Part shown: positions 6,376 through 11,812 of the stretch, piece by piece
Layout: the number at the start of each line of letters is the position of its first letter
Numbering within the stretch: the stretch's first letter is position 1
Assembly: GCF_001298715.1 (NCBI RefSeq)
Contig: NZ_CDSC02000481.1
Span: 1 to 11,812 of the forward strand
Length of the DNA stretch: 11,812 nucleotides
Direction of reading: 5' to 3'
Origin: Bathymodiolus azoricus thioautotrophic gill symbiont
Lineage (GTDB): Bacteria; Pseudomonadota; Gammaproteobacteria; PS1; Pseudothioglobaceae
The notes under the pieces: generated by a model
The model's database searches: none
What the model was told of the DNA's origin: nothing
Seen by the model: the letters and a program-made list of their open reading frames with translations, nothing else
Program-made: the position numbers and the translations under genes

Positions 6376-8658
6376 ATGACAACAATATCTCGAAATTTTT
6401 TGTTTTTTATAATTGTCGCAGCTTCTGCTTGGTATTTAAACAACAATTTATTGGTTGTCTCTAATATTGAACAATTTATGCCTGCTGATATTCGGGATAA
6501 AAATGCACAAGTGCTGATTGAGAAATCTCAAAAAGGCTTATCTGCCAATCTTATTTTGGCACAAATTTCAGGTTCTAATGACAAAGAATTATCTCGACTT
6601 AGTCGGGCATTAAAGCTCAATTTAGAAAAAAAAAAGTCGTTTAGCTCTGTCATTAACTCACAAAATTTTAATGATTTAAAACATGAAAAATTATTAAAAT
6701 ATCGATATTTGTTGCATAGTAACAATACATTTGATATTGATAGTTTGCGTCATAATTTTGAAAAATTATTAACTGCTTTTACCGCTGACACACCCAGTGA
6801 ATTTATTGATTATTTATTGATTGACCCTCAAAGCGTGTTCTTGGACTATCTGTCTTTAAATCAAATTAAAACAACTGCAAAACAGAAAAATGGCGTTTGG
6901 TTTGTTGGCAACAAAGCATTATTAATGATTCAAATTCAAAAAAATTCTACAATTGAACAACAAGACTTAGCCATAAAAACCATTAAAAATACCTTTGAAG
7001 CCAATAAACCCAGTGGCGCAAAATTGTTGTTATCTGGTGCTAGCATTGTGGCTGTTGAAATGCGTAAAAACATCCTTAATACCATTCAATATGCAAGTTT
7101 TGCATTGATAATTATTATGTTTTTTGTGTTTGTATTTATTTATAGGTCGATTTATTTATTAATACTGGCGATTATTACGCTCGCATCCTCTATCTTGATT
7201 GCAATGAGTGTCACTCAGATGATTTTCTCTCAAATTCATGGCATCGTGCTAGCATTTGGCATCACTGCACTTGGCGTTTGTCTTGATTATCCATTACATG
7301 TATTTAGCAATACTTGCACAAAAGTTTCAGCCAGAAATGCTATTAAGAAAATTTTAAAACCACTTAAAATCGGTGTTCTGACTTCCATATTTGCCTATAT
7401 GGCTTTGATAGGGACTGGTTTTGATGGTCTTACACAACTTGCTATTTTTGCCTCAATTGGCTTATTATCAACGCTTTTGATTAGTGTTTATTTTTTACCT
7501 TTATGGATGCAAAATACCAAGATAAATAAAAGAAAAATTCCTATTGGGAAATGCTTATCATTAAAATCTAAAATTTTCATTAGTTTATTGGTTGTTTTAT
7601 TGCCTGCAATATTTCTATCACAGCAAGCTGGTTTGTTTAATACCGATATATCACAATTAAATCCCGCTTCAATTGCATCAAAAAAAGTTGATGCAGATTT
7701 ACGCCAAGTATTGGGCTCAGAAGAAGTTAATCATGTTTTTTTAACATCGGATAAAAATTTAACAAAGATTTTAACAGAAACCCAGGAAATACAACAACAA
7801 CTAAAAAAATTAGTAGCTCAAGATATTATTGGTGGAACTATCAGTGCAGACACATTATTACCTGATAAAAAAACACAAAAATATCGTCAAGAGCAGCTAC
7901 CCAATAAAGAAAAGTTAAAAAACAATGTTTCTTTAGCTATGTCAAAAATGCCTTTCAAACAAGATGCATTTGACAACTTTATTAATGATATCAGTTCAAG
8001 TAAAACAATGCCTTTACTTAACTATCAAGATTTTGAAGAATCCCTCATGGCAAGCAAGATCCAGTCGTTATTGTTTATCCAAGATGGTGTTTGGTATTCT
8101 CTAATAAGGGTAATTGACATTAAAAATATCAATAAATTTAAGCAACAGGTGAATAATTCCTATCTATTAAAAAACACTTATTATTCAATTAGTGCGATGG
8201 CTGGTAATATTATGAATGACTATCTAAAGAAAACTTGGACTAGATTATTTGCCATGCTGTTATTACTATTTGCTATTACCCTTTGGTTTGCTTATAAAGA
8301 TAAAAATCGAATTTGGATTGTTTTACCGGTTTTTTCTGGTGTCTTAATCAGCCTTAGCTTTCAAGCGCTACTAGGCAATAGTATTAATATTTTTCATTTG
8401 TTATCATTATTATTGGTGATTGGCTTGGGTTTTGATTACAGTTTATTCTTCAACTATGAAAACAACAAGATGATCCAACTCTCTAATAGCACACATGCCA
8501 TTACTATTAGTGCAATAACAACTATAATGACATTTTCAGTTCTGGCTTTTTCAGATGTTAATGTATTAAGCTCAATTGGACAAATTGTTGTTATTGGGGT
8601 TTTTGCGTGCTTTATCATTGCTAAATTTATTAGCACACCTACAAATAAATATGAATAA
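6376..8658 (+). CDS. apeM: MMPL/RND-family lipid exporter (ApeM-like)
   Basis: The protein has 760 residues and two repeated halves, each with one membrane helix, a large periplasmic domain and a bundle of about five helices. Membrane helices are seen near 7-27, 236-256, 259-281, 285-303, 331-351, 355-375, 399-417, 622-640, 647-664, 674-692, 709-726 and 733-752. Each half holds the Asp-Tyr pair used for proton relay in MmpL3-type pumps: D304-Y305 in GVCLDY and D687-Y688 in GLGFDY. The size matches single-chain hydrophobe exporters of APE clusters. It probably moves the polyene lipid out of the inner membrane to the LolA-like carrier encoded just upstream. The last eight bases overlap the ketosynthase gene. 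Confidence 0.9.
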   Translation: MTTISRNFLFFIIVAASAWYLNNNLLVVSNIEQFMPADIRDKNAQVLIEKSQKGLSANLILAQISGSNDKELSRLSRALKLNLEKKKSFSSVINSQNFNDLKHEKLLKYRYLLHSNNTFDIDSLRHNFEKLLTAFTADTPSEFIDYLLIDPQSVFLDYLSLNQIKTTAKQKNGVWFVGNKALLMIQIQKNSTIEQQDLAIKTIKNTFEANKPSGAKLLLSGASIVAVEMRKNILNTIQYASFALIIIMFFVFVFIYRSIYLLILAIITLASSILIAMSVTQMIFSQIHGIVLAFGITALGVCLDYPLHVFSNTCTKVSARNAIKKILKPLKIGVLTSIFAYMALIGTGFDGLTQLAIFASIGLLSTLLISVYFLPLWMQNTKINKRKIPIGKCLSLKSKIFISLLVVLLPAIFLSQQAGLFNTDISQLNPASIASKKVDADLRQVLGSEEVNHVFLTSDKNLTKILTETQEIQQQLKKLVAQDIIGGTISADTLLPDKKTQKYRQEQLPNKEKLKNNVSLAMSKMPFKQDAFDNFINDISSSKTMPLLNYQDFEESLMASKIQSLLFIQDGVWYSLIRVIDIKNINKFKQQVNNSYLLKNTYYSISAMAGNIMNDYLKKTWTRLFAMLLLLFAITLWFAYKDKNRIWIVLPVFSGVLISLSFQALLGNSINIFHLLSLLLVIGLGFDYSLFFNYENNKMIQLSNSTHAITISAITTIMTFSVLAFSDVNVLSSIGQIVVIGVFACFIIAKFISTPTNKYE

Positions 8659-9838
8659 AACAATAGATTCACTTCAAGTAACTGCCAGTACATTAGTTAA
8701 TGCACTAGGCAATGGTAAGCGCTTTACTTTAGATGCAATGTTCAGTGGCTCTAGTGGGTTGCGTAATGCCAGCTATCCCGAAATGAACTTCAATACTTTT
8801 TTAGGGTTGGTGGATAAAGTTGAGGATGTTGAATTAGAAAACCATTTAAAAAAGTTCAGTTGTAGAAATAACAAATTAGCCAAATTAGCTTTAGATGTTG
8901 ATAATTTCCGTGATGAAATTGATAGAGCGATTAACAAGTATGGGAAAAATCGAATTGGGGTTTTTATTGGCACCAGCACTTCTGGCATTACAGAAACTGA
9001 AAATGCTTATATTGGCAGAGATAAAGATACAGGAAAATTGCCAAATATAGATATGCTTTATACAGACAATACCAGCTCTGTTCAAAGGTATGTTTGTCGC
9101 TCATTGGGACTAACTGGTGTAGGTATGGTAATTTCGACTGCTTGTTCATCAAGTGCCAAAGTTTTTGCCTCAGCTCATAGATATATAGCAGCAGGTCTTT
9201 TCGATGCTGTCGTAGTTGGCGGTGTTGACAGTATATGTTTGACTACCTTATATGGGTTTAATTCACTACAACTAATATCTGAAGATATTTGTCGCCCTTG
9301 GGATAAGAATCGACAAGGTATTAATATAGGTGAAGCCGCAGGTTTTATGTTGCTGGAAAAATCCGCCAACAACAATTATATCCATTTAACAGGTTATGGT
9401 GAAAGCAGTGATGCTCATCATATTTCCTCGCCACATCCTGAAGGTGTTGGTGGGAAAATAGCGATAAAAAAGGCATTAACAAGCTCTGGAATCAACCCTT
9501 CGGATGTGGATTATATAAATTTACATGGCACGGCAACACTATCAAATGATTATTCAGAATCTAGAGGGTTGTCTTCGGTCTTTAATTCTGAAATTATATG
9601 TAGCTCAACCAAAGGTATGACAGGACATACTTTAGGTGCAGCTGGAATTAATGAAGCTATTATCTGTACTTTAGCTTTGGAAAATTCTATCATTCCTGCT
9701 AATATAAATTTACACACTATTGATGATAACCTCCCTATTCGGGTGCCAACAAAGTGTATAAAACAATCATTAAACCATGTTATGTCTAATTCTTTTGGAT
9801 TTGGCGGCAGTAATTGCAGTCTAATATTTTCATGTTAA
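8651..9838 (+). CDS. apeO: FabF-like beta-ketoacyl-ACP synthase (ApeO-like KS)
   Basis: The protein has 395 residues from ATG 8651, which overlaps the exporter by eight bases. An upstream in-frame extension to 8576 lies inside the exporter and is not needed. It condenses malonyl-ACP with the growing acyl chain. The catalytic set is complete: Cys 165 in STACSSS, His 292 in NLHGTAT, Lys 321 and His 326 in STKGMTGH, and the C-terminal NSFGFGGSN (380-388). Length is normal for KASI/II-type enzymes. The next gene, overlapping by seven bases, encodes a KS-like protein without the Cys. The tight coupling suggests one-to-one synthesis of a KS-CLF heterodimer, as shown for ApeO with ApeC. Confidence 0.92.
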   Translation: MNKTIDSLQVTASTLVNALGNGKRFTLDAMFSGSSGLRNASYPEMNFNTFLGLVDKVEDVELENHLKKFSCRNNKLAKLALDVDNFRDEIDRAINKYGKNRIGVFIGTSTSGITETENAYIGRDKDTGKLPNIDMLYTDNTSSVQRYVCRSLGLTGVGMVISTACSSSAKVFASAHRYIAAGLFDAVVVGGVDSICLTTLYGFNSLQLISEDICRPWDKNRQGINIGEAAGFMLLEKSANNNYIHLTGYGESSDAHHISSPHPEGVGGKIAIKKALTSSGINPSDVDYINLHGTATLSNDYSESRGLSSVFNSEIICSSTKGMTGHTLGAAGINEAIICTLALENSIIPANINLHTIDDNLPIRVPTKCIKQSLNHVMSNSFGFGGSNCSLIFSC

Positions 9839-10620
9839 ATAATAAAGTATATATCAATGGCATTGCTGTAATAGCCCCAGGAATGGAAGATTCTAAAAAG
9901 TCATTAGAAATTCTTAAAGGCAATATGGACTGGTATCCAGAAGCTTTATCCAAAATGACACCCTCCTCATTGCCAGCAAATGAAGCTCGCAGAACCACAA
10001 CTGTCATCAGGCTTGCATTAAAAGCCATTGACTCTATAGATTATAAAAATGATACTTTAACAGTTTTTGCCTCATCGGAGGGGGATTTAGATATAAAAGA
10101 TAAAATATGCAAGGCTTTATCAACCAAAGAAAAGATGGTGTCGCCAACTTTGTTTCATAATTCTGTGCATAACACACCTGCGGGATATTTTTCAATTGCC
10201 ACTGGCATACAAACCCCTTCAGTTAGCTTATCTGCAGGCGATAATACTTTTTCTGCTGGACTGATTGAAGCATTAACCCAAGTATTGATCGAAAAAAATG
10301 ATGTATTATTGGTTGCTTATGATAATGTTATCCCCAGTGATTTAGCGTGTTTTCGTCATTTTGAATACCCAATTGGAATTGCTTTGTTACTCAGTATGGA
10401 TAAACACCTTGAGGCAATAGGAGATATTGAAGTTTCTGTAATAAACAATCAGAAAAGTGTGACCAAATGCTTCAACAAATCACTTGAAAAAATGAGGATT
10501 GGCAATCCTATTGGTATTGGATTGCCATTAATTGAGGCTTTGATTAAAGGAACAGGCGTTGAAATCGTGATTCCATATGTGAATCAAAATCAATTATCAA
10601 TAAAAGTCAATAATGTTTAG
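9832..10620 (+). CDS. apeC: Ketosynthase-like chain-length factor without active Cys (ApeC-like)
   Basis: The protein has 262 residues, about two thirds of a full KS, and matches the N-terminal ketosynthase-like domain family (PF13723 type). Where an active KS has the T-A-C-S-S nucleophile loop, this protein has SLSAGDNTFSAG (132-143), so the Cys is absent. The His-containing C-terminal half of a KS is also missing. The HNSVHNTPAGYFSIATG segment (109-125) is characteristic of the family. It is expected to be a non-catalytic partner that shapes the chain tunnel of the preceding KS. ATG 9832 is chosen because it gives the standard start a few residues before the first strand and overlaps the KS stop by seven bases. 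A start at 9814 would run deep into the KS gene. Its stop overlaps the next gene by eight bases. Confidence 0.87.
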   Translation: MLNNKVYINGIAVIAPGMEDSKKSLEILKGNMDWYPEALSKMTPSSLPANEARRTTTVIRLALKAIDSIDYKNDTLTVFASSEGDLDIKDKICKALSTKEKMVSPTLFHNSVHNTPAGYFSIATGIQTPSVSLSAGDNTFSAGLIEALTQVLIEKNDVLLVAYDNVIPSDLACFRHFEYPIGIALLLSMDKHLEAIGDIEVSVINNQKSVTKCFNKSLEKMRIGNPIGIGLPLIEALIKGTGVEIVIPYVNQNQLSIKVNNV

Positions 10621-11050
10621 TAATATTGAACTTTGTAACTTAATTCCACATTCTGGAAAAATGTGCTTGCTTGACACTGTTAAGCAATGGAATAGTGAAT
10701 CCATTATTTGCATAACACAAACACATCAGAAAAATGACAATCCTTTGCGTAACAACGGATCCCTACCTGTATCAGCTTTGATAGAATATGGCGCTCAAGC
10801 AATGGCAGTTCATGGTGCATTAATTGCAAAAGATTTATCAGAGAAAATGCAAGAAGGTTATTTGGCAGCGTTAAAAGAGGTAAATTTTTATCAAAATTTT
10901 GACATAAATAATATTACTTCACCTTTGATGGTTAAAGCCACAAAAAAATTTGCCTCTCAAGGTAACATGATTTACGAATTTTCAGTTGCTTCTGAAGATA
11001 ATGAGCTAATATCTGGAAGGGCAACTGTTGTTGCTATTTTTAATAATTAA
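10613..11050 (+). CDS. apeP: Hotdog 3-hydroxyacyl-ACP dehydratase (ApeP-like)
   Basis: This 145-residue hotdog protein resembles the COG4706 group. The N-terminal IPHSGKMCLLD (11-21) carries His 13, and the central helix IEYGAQAMAVH (57-67) carries Glu 58. Together these resemble the His and acid residues of FabA/FabZ enzymes, although the His sits in another context. It probably teams with the ApeI-like protein from 4634, since the known dehydratase is an ApeI:ApeP heterodimer. Two different dehydratase genes and no enoyl reductase imply that double bonds are kept, which is what a polyene needs. It starts within the end of the chain-length factor gene (eight-base overlap). Confidence 0.86.
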   Translation: MFSNIELCNLIPHSGKMCLLDTVKQWNSESIICITQTHQKNDNPLRNNGSLPVSALIEYGAQAMAVHGALIAKDLSEKMQEGYLAALKEVNFYQNFDINNITSPLMVKATKKFASQGNMIYEFSVASEDNELISGRATVVAIFNN

Positions 11051-11069
11051 TTTTTAAAAAAAATATATA

Positions 11070-11789
11070 ATGAAAAGATCTTTAGTAACAGGCGGTAGTG
11101 GGGATTTAGGTAAAGCAATATGCATTGATTTAGCCAAAAATAATATTGAAGTTTTGGTTCACAGTAATACCAATCAAACCAAAGCCATTGAGATTGTAAA
11201 AACCATTGTTGAAAATGGTGGAGTGGCATCTACAGTTTGTTTTGATATTACTGATAAAGACGCCACTCAAAAAGAATTAGACAAAATTCTTGACCAAGGT
11301 GCCATCCAGATTCTGGTTAACAATGCAGGTATTCATGATGATGGAATTTTTGCTGGCATGTGTTATTCTCAATGGCAAAGAGTTATGGATGTAAATTTAA
11401 ACGGATTTTTTAATGTTACACAAAAACTCATGCTACCAATGATGAAGACTCGCTGGGGTAGGATTATTAATTTATCTTCAGTTGCAGGCGTAATGGGTAA
11501 CCGTGGACAAGTTAATTATTCAGCAACAAAGGCTGGCATAATTGGTGCTACCAAATCTTTAGCCATAGAAATGTCATCAAGAGGGATTACAGTTAACGCT
11601 ATAGCGCCAGGTATTATCAAGGGTAGCATGACTCAAGATATATTTGACAAAGATTATATAAAAAAAACCATACCCGCTGGACGAGCAGGAGATCCAGAAG
11701 AAGTGGCTGCTTTGGTGTCTTTTCTGGCAAGTGATTCTGCCAGTTATATTTCTGGACAAGTCATTGGTGTTAATGGAGGCATAGCCTAA
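11070..11789 (+). CDS. apeQ: FabG-like 3-ketoacyl-ACP reductase (ApeQ-like)
   Basis: The protein is 239 residues, the normal length for FabG, and is a classical short-chain dehydrogenase that reduces 3-ketoacyl-ACP with NADPH. Motifs are the Rossmann TGGSGDLG (7-14), NNAG (84-87), and the catalytic tetrad Asn 109, Ser 137, Tyr 150 and Lys 154 in the YSATK box. APGII (179-183) and the C-terminal SGQVIGVNGG (228-237) follow. Nothing essential is missing. It follows the dehydratase after a 19-base AT-only gap with no Shine-Dalgarno. In APE clusters a second ketosynthase (ApeR) usually follows. The window ends 23 bases after the stop, so that gene would lie just outside. A primary-metabolism FabG is the alternative, but the neighbours argue against it. 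Confidence 0.92.
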   Translation: MKRSLVTGGSGDLGKAICIDLAKNNIEVLVHSNTNQTKAIEIVKTIVENGGVASTVCFDITDKDATQKELDKILDQGAIQILVNNAGIHDDGIFAGMCYSQWQRVMDVNLNGFFNVTQKLMLPMMKTRWGRIINLSSVAGVMGNRGQVNYSATKAGIIGATKSLAIEMSSRGITVNAIAPGIIKGSMTQDIFDKDYIKKTIPAGRAGDPEEVAALVSFLASDSASYISGQVIGVNGGIA

Positions 11790-11812
11790 TATTTTTCTTG
11801 TTTTCTTTCATA

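Noticed and set aside
8576..8650. N-terminal extension of the ketosynthase to 8576
   Set aside because: It would overlap the exporter coding region by 83 bases. The ATG at 8651 gives the usual KS N-terminus and a short coupling overlap.
8454..8693. Minus-strand open frame across the exporter/ketosynthase junction
   Set aside because: It is antisense to two well-supported genes. Its hydrophobic look mirrors the membrane helices on the other strand.
9175..9375. Minus-strand open frame within the ketosynthase gene
   Set aside because: It is a shadow of a gene with a complete catalytic set and has no family resemblance or ribosome site of its own.
11790..11812. T-rich tail after the ketoreductase as a terminator
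   Set aside because: No hairpin precedes the T-rich stretch, and the cluster probably continues beyond the window.

Overview
The window holds most of a bacterial aryl polyene (APE)-type biosynthetic cluster. It contains a discrete type II fatty-acid/polyketide-like pathway for a polyene acyl chain, plus envelope genes that would mature, carry and anchor the product. The DNA is AT-rich with standard bacterial codon use. Lipoprotein, LolA-like and LpxL-like proteins point to a Gram-negative, probably a low-GC gamma- or betaproteobacterium. I cannot name the species from sequence alone. No RNA gene, CRISPR array or replication origin was seen.

Layout. Positions 2-388 (minus) encode a small predicted lipoprotein, divergent from everything else. 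Positions 389-473 are a short AT-rich divergent promoter region. Positions 474-863 form a 390-bp non-autonomous insertion element (MITE-like or an internally deleted IS). It has 19-bp terminal inverted repeats matching at 18 of 19 positions and a perfect 5-bp target duplication, AAATG. The right-hand AAATG copy contains the ATG of the next gene, so the element landed exactly on that start codon and moved the native upstream region about 395 bp away.

From 866 to 11789 thirteen plus-strand genes follow with small gaps or overlaps: GT2 glycosyltransferase, DUF218/YdcF-like membrane protein, acyl carrier protein (ACP), COG4648-type membrane protein (ApeG-like), acyl-ACP synthetase (ApeH-like), hotdog dehydratase (ApeI-like), LpxL-like acyltransferase, LolA-like periplasmic carrier (ApeL-like), MMPL/RND exporter (ApeM-like), ketosynthase (KS, ApeO-like), ketosynthase-like chain-length factor without the active Cys (CLF, ApeC-like), second hotdog dehydratase (ApeP-like) and FabG-like ketoreductase (ApeQ-like). 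The series is probably not finished at the window edge.

How it fits together (inference from APE pathways). The ligase loads an aryl starter on the ACP. The KS-CLF pair extends it, the ketoreductase and the two dehydratases form conjugated double bonds, and no enoyl reductase is seen. The acyltransferase and glycosyltransferase would attach or modify the chain on a membrane carrier. The MMPL pump and LolA-like protein would take it towards the outer membrane. Compared with well-known APE clusters, the glycosyltransferase and acyltransferase are separate genes rather than one fused protein, only one ACP is visible, a DUF218 gene has joined, and thioesterase, methyltransferase, ammonia lyase, DUF3261 lipoprotein and the second KS (ApeR-like) are not in view.
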